The translations under genes were made by a program, and so were the position numbers. From Phyllobacteriaceae bacterium (lineage in GTDB: Bacteria; Pseudomonadota; Alphaproteobacteria; Rhizobiales; Ancalomicrobiaceae), in contig JAAYVT010000023.1 in the NCBI GenBank assembly GCA_012517025.1, positions 1 to 10,145 of the forward strand: 10,145 nt of DNA, written 5' to 3'. The notes below the pieces were generated by a model. The model did no database searches. It worked only from the letters and a program-made list of their open reading frames with translations, and was not told the DNA's origin. Below are positions 1 through 7,479 of this stretch, in pieces; the stretch's first letter is position 1; the number at the start of each line of letters is the position of its first letter.

Positions 1-128
1 CATTTCTCGTCGATCCTCTCAATGGTCGTCGTTCGAGGTTCGCCTCGGACGCGGCGGATCGTCGGTTTCCTCGCCGCGTTCGGGCTCGCGGGAACCGCGC
101 GCCTCGCCGGACGGCGGCCTCAGCCTTC

Positions 129-152
129 GGGCCGGACACGCGTGTCCGGCCC
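129..152. repeat. 24-bp perfect palindrome upstream of topA
   Basis: The arm GGGCCGGACACG (129-140) is followed directly by its exact reverse complement (141-152). As RNA it would form a very stable hairpin closing on a small CGCG-type loop. It ends 25 nt before the topA start. No T-run follows on either strand, so a classical intrinsic terminator is not supported. It could be a Rho-independent-like end of the gene to the left, a topA leader hairpin, or a protein-binding dyad. The symmetry is seen directly; the role is unknown. Confidence 0.6.
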
Positions 153-177
153 ATCGTCTTCGGAGTGGGCGCAGTCC

Positions 178-2886
178 ATGAACGCGGTCGTCATCGTCGA
201 GTCTCCGGCCAAGGCCAAGACGATCAACAAGTACCTCGGCTCCGGCTACGAGGTGCTCGCCTCCTACGGCCACGTCCGCGACCTGCCGGCGAAAGACGGC
301 TCGGTGCGTCCCGACGACGACTTCGCGATGGACTGGGAGGCCGACGCCAAAGGGGCGAAACGGCTCGGCGACATCATCAAGGCGGTCAAGGGATCGACCC
401 GTGTGATCCTCGCCACCGACCCGGATCGCGAGGGCGAGGCTATCTCCTGGCACGTGCTGCAGGTGCTGCGGGACAAGAAGGCGCTGAAGGGGCAACCGGT
501 CGAGCGGGTGGTGTTCAACGCCATCACCAAGAACTCGGTGCTCGAGGCGATGAAGAACCCGCGCGCCATCGACGAGGCGCTGGTCGACGCCTATCTGGCG
601 CGGCGCGCCCTCGACTATCTGGTCGGCTTCAACCTGTCGCCGGTGCTGTGGCGCAAGCTGCCGGGCGCGCGCTCGGCCGGCCGCGTCCAGTCGGTGGCGC
701 TGCGCATCGTGTGCGACCGCGAGCACGAGATCGAGACCTTCGTCGCGCAGGAATACTGGTCGATCGTGGCGCGGCTGGCGACGCCGGCGGGCGACGAGTT
801 CGACGCCCGCGTGGTCGGGTTCCAGGGCAAGAAGCTCGGCCGGCTCGACGTCAAGACCGGCGGCGAGGCCGGCGCCATCCGTGAGATGTTGGAGACGGCG
901 GCGATCTCGGTGGCGGCGATCGAGCGCAAGCCGGTCAAGCGCCATCCCTTCCCGCCCTTCACCACCTCGACGCTGCAACAGTCGGCGAGCTACGCGCTCG
1001 GTCTGTCGGCGGCGCGCACCATGCAGATCGCCCAGCGCCTCTACGAGGGCATCGAGATAGGCGGCGAGACCGTCGGCCTCATCACCTACATGCGAACCGA
1101 CGGCGTCGACGTCGCTCCCGAGGCGCTGACCGGCATCCGCAAGGTGATCGGCCAGGACTTCGGCGCGCCCTATCTGCCCGAGGTGCCGCGCAAATACACC
1201 GCCAAGGCGAAGAATGCCCAGGAGGCGCACGAGGCGATCCGCCCGACCGATCTCACCCGCCGGCCGAAGGACGTGGCGAAGTTCCTCGAGCCGGAACAGG
1301 CCAAGCTCTACGAGCTGATCTGGAAGCGCACCGTGGCGAGCCAGATGGAATCGGCGGTGCTCGACCGCACCACCGTCGACATCGCCGCGCTCGCCGGCGC
1401 CGAGCGCTGCGACCTGCGCGCCACCGGCTCGGTCGTGAAGTTCGACGGCTTCCTCAAGCTCTATTCGGAAGGCCGCGACGACGAGGAGGACGAAGAGTCC
1501 AAGCGTCTTCCCGCGATGGCGGAGAAGGATCCGTTGGCGCGGCGCAAGATCACCGTCGACCAGCACTTCACCGAGCCGCCGCCGCGCTTCACCGAGGCGA
1601 CGCTGGTGAAGAAGATGGAGGAGCTCGGCATCGGCCGTCCCTCGACCTATGCCGCGACGCTGCAGGTGTTGCGCGATCGCGACTACGTCGCCCTCGACAA
1701 GCGCCGGCTGATCCCGCAGGACAAGGGCCGCCTCGTCACGGCGTTCCTGGAGAGCTTCTTCCGCCGCTACGTCGAATACGACTTCACCGCCGATCTCGAG
1801 GAGAGCCTCGACAAGATCTCGGCGGCCGAGATCGACTGGAAGGCGGTGCTGCGGTCGTTCTGGGCGGAGTTCTCCGCCGCGATCGAGCAGACCAAGGAGC
1901 TGCGCGTCGCCGACGTGCTCGACGCGCTCAACGATCTGCTCGCCGCCCACGTCTTCCCCGACAAGGGCGACGGCTCGGATCCGCGCGCCTGCCCGTCCTG
2001 CGGCAACGGCCGGCTGAGCCTGAAGCTCTGCAAGTTCGGCTCGTTCATCGGCTGTTCGAACTATCCCGACTGCCGCTTCACCCGGCAGATGCAGGCCTCG
2101 GGCGCCGAGGGCGACGGCTCGGAAGGCCCCGGCGGCGACGGTCCCAAGGTGCTCGGCAGCGATCCCGAGACCGGGCTCGAGGTGACGTTGCGCTCCGGCC
2201 GCTTCGGCCCCTACGTGCAGCTCGGCGAAGGCGACAAGCCGAAGCGCTCGTCGCTGCCCAAGGGCTGGTCGGCCGCCTCGATCGATCTGGAAAAGGCGTT
2301 GCGCCTGCTGTCGCTGCCGCGCGAGGTCGGCATTCATCCGGAGAGCGGCAAACCGATCACCGCCGGCCTCGGCCGTTTCGGGCCGTTCGTGCTGCACGAC
2401 GGCACCTACGCCAATCTGGCGAGCGCCGACGAGGTGTTCGACGTCGGCATCAATCGTGCCGTGACGCTGATCGCCGAGAAGAAGGCGGGCGGGCGTGGAC
2501 GGGCGACACCGGCGGCGCTGAAGGAGCTCGGCGAACATCCGACGCTGGGCGGTGCGGTCACCGTGCGCGACGGCCGCTACGGCCCCTACGTCGCCCACGA
2601 GAAGGTCTACGCGACGCTGCCCAAGGGCGTCGATCCGCAGAGCGTGACGATGGAGATGGCGGTGGCGCTGGTCGCGGAAAAGGCGGCGAAGTCGCCGGCC
2701 AAGACCGCGCGGGCCAAGCCGAAGGCCACCAAGGCGGCGCCGAAGAGCGCGGCGGCGGCCGGTGCCGAGCCGAAGGCCGCGGCCAAGGCGAAGACCGCGA
2801 CGAAGGCGAAGGCGGCGGCGAAGACCACCGCGGCGACCTCGACGCGCAAACCGGCGGCACGCGGCAAGGCGAAACCGGAGGCGTGA
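178..2886 (+). CDS. topA: DNA topoisomerase I (type IA, omega protein)
   Basis: TopA relaxes negatively supercoiled DNA in the nucleoid by passing one strand through a transient tyrosine-linked break. The 902-residue product starts with the Toprim signature VESPAKAKT (E8). The metal-binding D81-P-D83-R-E85 follows, then the GRVQS block (168-172), the active site ITYMRTDG with catalytic Y304 and R306, and QEAHEAIRPT (348-357). One four-cysteine zinc finger is present (C605, C608, C626, C632). It is followed by three short C-terminal repeats marked by GRFGPYV (674-680), GRFGPFV (732-738) and GRYGPYV (799-805). From about residue 834 to the end the protein is a Lys/Ala/Pro-rich basic tail. The frame stays open upstream to an ATG at 22, but that extension looks nothing like TopA. 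The ATG at 178 has GGAG at 162-165 and begins exactly at the Toprim strand. Length is close to the E. coli enzyme (865) plus the tail. In this group dprA usually lies just upstream, but it is not in the window. Confidence 0.98.
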   Translation: MNAVVIVESPAKAKTINKYLGSGYEVLASYGHVRDLPAKDGSVRPDDDFAMDWEADAKGAKRLGDIIKAVKGSTRVILATDPDREGEAISWHVLQVLRDKKALKGQPVERVVFNAITKNSVLEAMKNPRAIDEALVDAYLARRALDYLVGFNLSPVLWRKLPGARSAGRVQSVALRIVCDREHEIETFVAQEYWSIVARLATPAGDEFDARVVGFQGKKLGRLDVKTGGEAGAIREMLETAAISVAAIERKPVKRHPFPPFTTSTLQQSASYALGLSAARTMQIAQRLYEGIEIGGETVGLITYMRTDGVDVAPEALTGIRKVIGQDFGAPYLPEVPRKYTAKAKNAQEAHEAIRPTDLTRRPKDVAKFLEPEQAKLYELIWKRTVASQMESAVLDRTTVDIAALAGAERCDLRATGSVVKFDGFLKLYSEGRDDEEDEESKRLPAMAEKDPLARRKITVDQHFTEPPPRFTEATLVKKMEELGIGRPSTYAATLQVLRDRDYVALDKRRLIPQDKGRLVTAFLESFFRRYVEYDFTADLEESLDKISAAEIDWKAVLRSFWAEFSAAIEQTKELRVADVLDALNDLLAAHVFPDKGDGSDPRACPSCGNGRLSLKLCKFGSFIGCSNYPDCRFTRQMQASGAEGDGSEGPGGDGPKVLGSDPETGLEVTLRSGRFGPYVQLGEGDKPKRSSLPKGWSAASIDLEKALRLLSLPREVGIHPESGKPITAGLGRFGPFVLHDGTYANLASADEVFDVGINRAVTLIAEKKAGGRGRATPAALKELGEHPTLGGAVTVRDGRYGPYVAHEKVYATLPKGVDPQSVTMEMAVALVAEKAAKSPAKTARAKPKATKAAPKSAAAAGAEPKAAAKAKTATKAKAAAKTTAATSTRKPAARGKAKPEA

Positions 2887-2906
2887 GCGGGTGGCGACGG
2901 GCCGGG

Positions 2907-2931
2907 CGCGGAGATCGTCGAGATCTTCGCG
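2907..2931 (+). terminator. Probable terminator hairpin after topA
   Basis: CGCGGAGATC (2907-2916) pairs with GATCTTCGCG (2922-2931) in a 10-bp stem with one G-T pair and a GTCGA loop. It begins 20 nt after the topA stop. Only a weak, interrupted T-rich stretch follows (around 2932-2947), so termination may be partial or Rho-assisted. Its position between topA and a gene with its own leader supports a transcript boundary here. Confidence 0.4.
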
Positions 2932-2959
2932 ATTCCGTTCACCTTTCGGCAACCGCGCC

Positions 2960-2978
2960 GTGTGATTTCAGTTCACAC
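2960..2978. promoter_or_regulatory. CRP/FNR-like dyad upstream of the diguanylate cyclase
   Basis: GTGTGA (2960-2965) and TCACAC (2973-2978) form a perfect inverted repeat around the 7-nt spacer TTTCAGT. The arms match the TGTGA/TCACA half-sites of the CRP/FNR superfamily, but the classical CRP spacer is 6 nt. It lies about 100 bp before the GTG start of the cyclase gene. It could be an operator for a CRP-like regulator or simply a short RNA hairpin near the end of the topA transcript. The dyad is seen; regulation is inferred. Confidence 0.3.
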
Positions 2979-3076
2979 TTCCGCAGGGGAAAGAATTCAT
3001 CCGGGTTTCTGCGGTAGGTTCGCACCGTATCGAACGCGCGGGTCCGATCTTCGGCTCGCGCTCGGAGACGGCGACC

Positions 3077-3931
3077 GTGAGATTCCTGACCTGGACCTTA
3101 CAGCTCGCGTCGCGACGCAACATTCGCTCGCGCAGCGATCTCTGGCGCTACGTGGCGCGCATGACGCTCTACATCGGCGCGTTGACGGCACTCGTCACCG
3201 TCGTGCAGATGCACGGGCGCGCCCTCACCGACGTCGTCGTCATCGCGACCGTCGCCTTCGCCGCCACCGCCGTCCTGTCGATCCCGATCACCTGGGAATT
3301 CGGGCGGATGTATCTCGACCTGTGGGACGCGACGCAGTCGCTGCACCGGCTCGCCCGCACCGATCTCCAGACCGGGCTGCTCAACAACCGCACCTTCGTG
3401 CATCAGGTCGAGGAACGGCTGGCCAGCGGGCGGCGAGTGGCGCTGCTGCTCGCCGATCTCGATCGGTTCAAGGCGATCAACGACCGTCACGGCCATCCGA
3501 TCGGCGACGAAGTGATCGCGGCGGTCGGCACGGTGATTCGCGATCTGTTCGGCGAGGGCATGATCTTCGGGCGGATGGGCGGCGAGGAATTCGCGGTGGC
3601 GATCGAATGCCCGTTCGGCGAGAGCAAAGCCGCTCGCGAGATCTGCGACCGCTGGGCGGAAGAGCTGCGCCGCCGCGTCGCCGAGCTGCGGATCGAGGGC
3701 GCCGGCGAGGAGATCGCGCCGACGGTGTCGATCGGCATCGCCCGCTCGAACGGCGACGACGGATTCTCCGGTCTCTACGCCCGCGCCGACAAGGCGCTCT
3801 ACATGGCCAAGTCGGCCGGCCGCAACCGCATCGTCGACGAAGGCCACGTCGAGTTCGTCGGCGCGATCCGGCGGCTGGAGATCGAGGCGGGCTCGATGCG
3901 CGGAGCCGCCGAGGCCGTCGCGGTGATCTGA
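3077..3931 (+). CDS. Membrane-anchored GGDEF diguanylate cyclase
   Basis: Predicted to make cyclic di-GMP from two GTP at the inner membrane. The 284-residue protein has a short basic N-terminus (about 1-28) and two hydrophobic segments (about 29-45 and 52-72). A linker leads to one complete GGDEF domain (about 90-250). Visible elements are the opening DLQTGLLNNR (96-105), the metal ligand D127 in ADLDRFK, substrate-binding N135 and D144, and an intact GGEEF at 168-172. The positions where an RxxD inhibitory site would lie read GEGM (159-162), so product feedback through that site is not expected. No PAS, GAF, receiver or EAL domain is present, so the sensory input is unclear and may be membrane-linked. 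The start is GTG with GGAG at 3064-3067, 9 nt upstream; an internal ATG (codon 29) would cut into the first hydrophobic segment. A 190-bp gap separates it from topA, suggesting its own promoter. It is an unusual neighbour for topA and rnr. Confidence 0.93.
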   Translation: MRFLTWTLQLASRRNIRSRSDLWRYVARMTLYIGALTALVTVVQMHGRALTDVVVIATVAFAATAVLSIPITWEFGRMYLDLWDATQSLHRLARTDLQTGLLNNRTFVHQVEERLASGRRVALLLADLDRFKAINDRHGHPIGDEVIAAVGTVIRDLFGEGMIFGRMGGEEFAVAIECPFGESKAAREICDRWAEELRRRVAELRIEGAGEEIAPTVSIGIARSNGDDGFSGLYARADKALYMAKSAGRNRIVDEGHVEFVGAIRRLEIEAGSMRGAAEAVAVI

Positions 3932-3973
3932 CCCTCGACGGCGTCGCGACCGGCGACAGGGCGGACGCGAGGG
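3932..3973 (+). other. Nested hairpin between the cyclase gene and rnr
   Basis: CCCTCG (3932-3937), directly after the cyclase stop, can pair with CGAGGG (3968-3973). Inside that, GTCGC (3943-3947) can pair with GCGAC (3953-3957) around a 5-nt loop. No T-tract follows, so this is at best a weak terminator or an RNA structure in the rnr leader. The whole gap to the apparent rnr start is 82 bp, and I recognise no promoter in it. Confidence 0.25.
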
Positions 3974-4013
3974 TCTATCCTCGGCGCCGACCCGCAACCG
4001 GAACCACGCGATC

Positions 4014-6344
4014 TTGGCCCCGAGCTCTCCCTCCGACCGTTCCTCGACCGGCACCCGCCCGCGCCTCGGCGACGCCCTGCCCTCGCGCGAGGAGATCCTC
4101 GCCTATCTCTCCGAACATCCCGGCGCGGCCGGCAAACGCGACATCGCGCGCGCCTTCGGCATCACCGGCGGCGCCAAGATCGCGCTGAAGCGCATCCTCA
4201 AGGAGCTCGCCTCGGAGGGCGTCGTCTCGGTCAAGCGGCGCAAGCTGACGCCGAAGGGCGAACTCTCCACCGTCTTCGTCGCCGACGTGACCCGGCGCGA
4301 CGCCCACGGCGAGTTGCTCGCCATCCCCGACGAATGGGACGAAGAGGAGAACGGCCCGGCGCCGGTGGTGCTGGTGCTGCCCGAACCGAAGGCGCGACGA
4401 GCGGCGCCGCGACCGGCCGCCGGCATCGGCGACCGGGTGTTGCTGCGCATCGCCGACGTCGACGTCGAGCTGCCCGAGGGGGTGGCGCACGCCGCCCGCA
4501 TCGTCCGGGTGCTCGACAAGAAGCCGCCGGAGGCCCTCGGCATCGTCCGCTTGGTGCCGGGCGGCGCGCGAATCATGACGATCGACAAGAAGGGGCGCGA
4601 GCTGCAGGTCGCCGAGGCGGATCTCGCCGACGCGCAGGAGGGCGATCTCGTCGCCCTCGACCTCCTCCGCTCCGGCGGCCGGCTCGGCCTCGGCCGCGCC
4701 AAGGTGCGCACCGTCGTCGGCTCGATGGCCTCGGAACGGGCGGTCAGCGAAATCGCGCTGCACGTGCACGGCATTCCGCACGTCTTCCCGACCGCCGTGG
4801 TGGTGGAGGCGGAGGCGTGCGAGCCGGTGACGCTCGGCAAGCGCGAGGATTGGCGCGCCCTGCCCCTCGTCACCATCGACCCGCCCGACGCCAAGGACCA
4901 CGACGACGCCGTCCACGCCGCCCCCGACGACGACCCGGAGAATCCCGGTGGTTTCGTCGTCACGGTGGCGATCGCCGACGTCGCCCATTACGTCCGCCCC
5001 GGCGCGGCGCTCGACCGCGAGGCGCAGCATCGCGGCAACTCGGTCTATTTCCCCGATCGCGTCGTGCCGATGCTGCCGGAGAAGATCTCGACCGACCTCT
5101 GTTCGCTGCGCGAGAAGGAGGATCGGCCGGCGATCGCGGTCCGGATGATCTTCTCGGCGGAGGGCCGCAAGCTCTCCCACACCTTCCATCGCATCCTGAT
5201 GCGCTCGGCGGCGAAGCTCGCCTACCAACAGGCTCAGGCGGCGATCGACGGACGGGTGGACGAGAAGACCGACACGCTGGTCGAGGGTGTCTTGAAGCCG
5301 CTTTGGGCGGCCTACGCCGCCTTGAAGCGGGCGCGCGATGCCCGCGAGCCACTCGATCTCGATCTGCCGGAGCGCAAGATCCTGTTGAAGCCGGACGGCA
5401 CCGTCGACAAGGTGATCGTGCCGGAGCGCCTCGACGCCCACAAGCTGATCGAGGAGTACATGATTCAGGCCAACGTCGCGGCGGCGGAGACGCTGGAGAA
5501 GCATCGGGTGCCGCTGCTCTTCCGCATCCACGACATGCCGTCGGACGAGAAGATCAACGCGCTCAAGGAATTCTTGTCCACTCTCGACATCAAGCTCGGC
5601 GCCAAGGGCGGGCTGAAGCCGGCGATGTTCAATTCGATCCTGGCCAAGGTCGCCGACACGCCGAAGGCCGGCCTCGTCAACGAGGTGGTGCTGCGCTCGC
5701 AGGCGCAGGCGGAATACAACCCGCACAACATCGGCCACTTCGGCCTGCATCTGAGGCGCTACGCCCATTTCACTTCGCCGATCCGCCGCTACGCCGACCT
5801 CGTCGTGCATCGCGGCCTGATCCGGGCGCTGGGGCTCGGTCCGGACGGGTTGCCGGAGACCTGGGACGACAAGCTCGAGGCGATCGGCGCGGAGATCTCG
5901 GCGTGCGAGCGCCGCGCCATGGCGGCGGAGCGCGACACCATCGACCGGCTGATCGCCCGTTGGCTGATGGACAAGGTCGGCGCGACCTTCCGCGGCAAGA
6001 TCTCGGGCGTCACCAAGTCGGGTCTGTTCTGCCGTCTCGACGACACCGGCGCCGACGGCTTCATCCCGGCCGCCACCATCGGCGACGACTACTACGTCTA
6101 CGATCAGGCCGGCCACGCGATGATCGGCAGCCGCACCGGCGAGACCTACCGGCTCGGCGACGTGATCGAGGTGCGGCTGGTCGAGGCGCAGCCCTTCGCC
6201 GGGGCCCTGCGCTTCGAGCTGTTGAGCGAAGGCACGATCGAACGCGGCCTCGGCCGCAAGCGCCTCGCCGGCCTCGCCCGCGAGGCCGGACGGGTGCGCG
6301 GCGCGCCGTCGCGCGGCCGCAAGGGACCCAAACGCAGAGGGTGA
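4014..6344 (+). CDS. rnr: Ribonuclease R (RNase II family 3'-5' exoribonuclease)
   Basis: RNase R degrades structured RNA processively from the 3' end in the cytoplasm and acts in mRNA decay, rRNA quality control and trans-translation. The 776-residue product has an N-terminal winged helix (about 24-70, SREEILAYLSEHPGAAGKR), then OB/cold-shock-like domains. The RNB catalytic domain carries TIDPPDAKDHDDAV, with acidic residues D289, D292, D295, D297 and D298 in the places of the E. coli metal ligands. HFTSPIRRYADLVVHR follows at 585-600. An S1 domain (about 658-740) and a basic Arg/Lys tail close the protein. Length is slightly under E. coli RNase R (813). The start appears to be TTG: no ATG or GTG lies between it and the winged helix, and only a weak GGAA (4000-4003) precedes it. 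The next gene begins 5 bp after the stop, so the two are probably cotranscribed. Confidence 0.96.
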   Translation: MAPSSPSDRSSTGTRPRLGDALPSREEILAYLSEHPGAAGKRDIARAFGITGGAKIALKRILKELASEGVVSVKRRKLTPKGELSTVFVADVTRRDAHGELLAIPDEWDEEENGPAPVVLVLPEPKARRAAPRPAAGIGDRVLLRIADVDVELPEGVAHAARIVRVLDKKPPEALGIVRLVPGGARIMTIDKKGRELQVAEADLADAQEGDLVALDLLRSGGRLGLGRAKVRTVVGSMASERAVSEIALHVHGIPHVFPTAVVVEAEACEPVTLGKREDWRALPLVTIDPPDAKDHDDAVHAAPDDDPENPGGFVVTVAIADVAHYVRPGAALDREAQHRGNSVYFPDRVVPMLPEKISTDLCSLREKEDRPAIAVRMIFSAEGRKLSHTFHRILMRSAAKLAYQQAQAAIDGRVDEKTDTLVEGVLKPLWAAYAALKRARDAREPLDLDLPERKILLKPDGTVDKVIVPERLDAHKLIEEYMIQANVAAAETLEKHRVPLLFRIHDMPSDEKINALKEFLSTLDIKLGAKGGLKPAMFNSILAKVADTPKAGLVNEVVLRSQAQAEYNPHNIGHFGLHLRRYAHFTSPIRRYADLVVHRGLIRALGLGPDGLPETWDDKLEAIGAEISACERRAMAAERDTIDRLIARWLMDKVGATFRGKISGVTKSGLFCRLDDTGADGFIPAATIGDDYYVYDQAGHAMIGSRTGETYRLGDVIEVRLVEAQPFAGALRFELLSEGTIERGLGRKRLAGLAREAGRVRGAPSRGRKGPKRRG

Positions 6345-6349
6345 GACGC

Positions 6350-6967
6350 ATGCTCGAGATCTGGGGCCGGACCAATTCGGTCAACGTCAAGAAGGCGCTG
6401 TGGACGCTCGAAGAGCTCGGCCTGCCCTACGAGCGGCACGACGCCGGCGGCGCCTTCGGGGTGGTCGAGACGCCGGCCTATCGGGCGATGAACCCGAACG
6501 GGCTGGTGCCGACGCTGGTCGACGGCGACTTCAGCTTATGGGAATCGCACGCGATCGCCCGCTATCTCGCCGCGAAATACGGCGACGGACGGCTGATCCC
6601 GGCCGATCCGCAGCGCCGCGCCAAGGTCGAGCAGTGGATGGACTGGGTCCATTCCTTCGCCCACCCGTTCCGCGACGTGATCATCGGCCTCGTCCGCACC
6701 CCGCCGGAAAAGCGCGATCACGCCGCCATCGAGCGCGGCCGGCAGGTCTGCGCCGGGCTCTTCGCCATCGCCGACGCCGCGCTCTCCGCCCATCCCTGGC
6801 TCGCCGGCGACGACTTCTCGGTCGCCGACGTCGCGCTCGGCCCCTACGCCTACGTCTGGTTCGAGCTGCCGATCGAGCGGCCGGCGGCGCTGCATCTCGA
6901 TCGCTGGTACGGGGAATTGCGGAAGCGCCCGGCCTGGGCGAAGATCGTGGCGATCGGTCTCAGCTGA
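6350..6967 (+). CDS. Glutathione S-transferase, GstB-like
   Basis: A cytosolic glutathione transferase of 205 residues, expected to conjugate or dehalogenate electrophiles with glutathione. The N-terminal thioredoxin-like domain (about 1-80) begins LEIWGRTNSVNVKKALWTL. This closely resembles the start of E. coli GstB as I remember it, with S10 in the likely catalytic position. Other GST marks are MNPNGLVPTL with the cis-proline P54, and E65-S66 in WESHAIARYLA, which bind the glutamyl part of glutathione. The all-helical C-terminal domain (about 90-205) contains LAGDDFSVADVALGP, the usual N-capping motif. The ATG at 6350 has GAGG at 6337-6340 and follows the rnr stop by 5 bp. It sits between rnr and the DUF983 gene, which are commonly adjacent in related genomes, so it looks like a later insertion. 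The substrate cannot be told from sequence. Confidence 0.93.
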   Translation: MLEIWGRTNSVNVKKALWTLEELGLPYERHDAGGAFGVVETPAYRAMNPNGLVPTLVDGDFSLWESHAIARYLAAKYGDGRLIPADPQRRAKVEQWMDWVHSFAHPFRDVIIGLVRTPPEKRDHAAIERGRQVCAGLFAIADAALSAHPWLAGDDFSVADVALGPYAYVWFELPIERPAALHLDRWYGELRKRPAWAKIVAIGLS

Positions 6968-6985
6968 GACCGGCGGCATACGAGA

Positions 6986-7001
6986 GGCCGGAGAACCGGC
7001 C
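6986..7001 (+). promoter_or_regulatory. GC hairpin abutting the DUF983 ribosome binding site
   Basis: GGCCGG (6986-6991) and CCGGCC (6996-7001) form a perfect 6-bp stem around an AGAA loop. The strong Shine-Dalgarno GAGGGAGG (7003-7010) begins two bases later, 7 nt before the ATG. No T-tract follows, so this is not a terminator. It may protect the mRNA 5' side of this gene or insulate the ribosome site from upstream structure. The function is inferred only. Confidence 0.3.
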
Positions 7002-7017
7002 CGAGGGAGGACCACGG

Positions 7018-7479
7018 ATGCGCGTTTCCTTCGAGGACGGCGGAGGCGGTGGGCCGCGCGCGGCGGCGCCGCGTCCGCTCGCACGGTCGATCGGGCGGGG
7101 CCTGCGCGGGCGTTGCCCGAGCTGCGGCGCCGGCGCGCTGTTCGACGGGTTCCTGGCGATCCGACCGATCTGCCGGGTGTGTGGCGAGGAACTGCATCAC
7201 CACCGCGCCGACGATCTGCCGCCCTATCTGACCATCCTGATCGTCGGCCACGTGGTGGTGAGCGGCCTGCTCGTCTGCGAGCGACTGTTCGCCCCGCCGG
7301 TGTGGCTCGAGACCGTGGTCTGGCTCGGCGTCGCCGGCCTCCTCTCGCTCGCCCTGCTGCGCCCGCTCAAGGGCGGCGTGGTGGGGCTGCAATGGGCGCT
7401 CGGCCTGCATGGTTTCGGCCGCGGCGCCTCCGCTTCCATTCCCTCGTCTCCCCTTCCCTTTCCCCCGAAAGTTCCGTGA
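7018..7479 (+). CDS. DUF983 family zinc-ribbon membrane protein
   Basis: A 153-residue membrane protein of unknown function. A Gly/Ala/Arg-rich cytoplasmic N-terminus (1-30) leads to a zinc ribbon with C33-P-S-C36 and C52-R-V-C55. HHHRADDLPPYLT follows, then two transmembrane helices (about 70-86 and 98-114). The motif RPLKGGVVGLQWALGLHG (115-132) after the second helix is characteristic of DUF983. The C-terminus is a short Ser/Pro-rich tail (about 136-153). The ATG at 7018 has an excellent Shine-Dalgarno, GAGGGAGG at 7003-7010. In alphaproteobacteria this family commonly sits beside rnr and a NUDIX gene, as here. The stop overlaps the NUDIX start by one base (TGATG), indicating translational coupling. 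The family's biochemical role is not established; zinc binding is inferred from the cysteines. Confidence 0.92.
   Translation: MRVSFEDGGGGGPRAAAPRPLARSIGRGLRGRCPSCGAGALFDGFLAIRPICRVCGEELHHHRADDLPPYLTILIVGHVVVSGLLVCERLFAPPVWLETVVWLGVAGLLSLALLRPLKGGVVGLQWALGLHGFGRGASASIPSSPLPFPPKVP

Noticed and set aside
22..177. N-terminal extension of TopA from the ATG at 22
   Set aside because: The extra 52 residues do not resemble any TopA N-terminus, and the ATG at 178 starts exactly at the conserved Toprim strand with a ribosome site upstream.
1..177. Tail of an upstream dprA gene
   Set aside because: dprA often precedes topA in this group, but none of the three + strand frames here reads like the DprA C-terminal winged helix, so no fragment is called.
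19..2952. Minus-strand open frame of 977 codons covering topA
   Set aside because: It mirrors topA in a GC-rich genome where antisense stops are rare. The translation is Arg/Leu/Val/Asp-rich low-information sequence with no recognisable domain, while the + strand encodes a complete TopA.
3975..6116. Minus-strand open frame of 713 codons covering rnr
   Set aside because: It is the antisense shadow of rnr, with the same Arg/Asp/Val-rich composition and no motifs. The RNase R frame is complete.
4334..6967. Long + strand frame of 877 codons reading through rnr into the GST gene
   Set aside because: The first 670 or so residues are an out-of-frame reading of rnr. Only the last 205, from the ATG at 6350, are a real protein, so there is no RNase-GST fusion.
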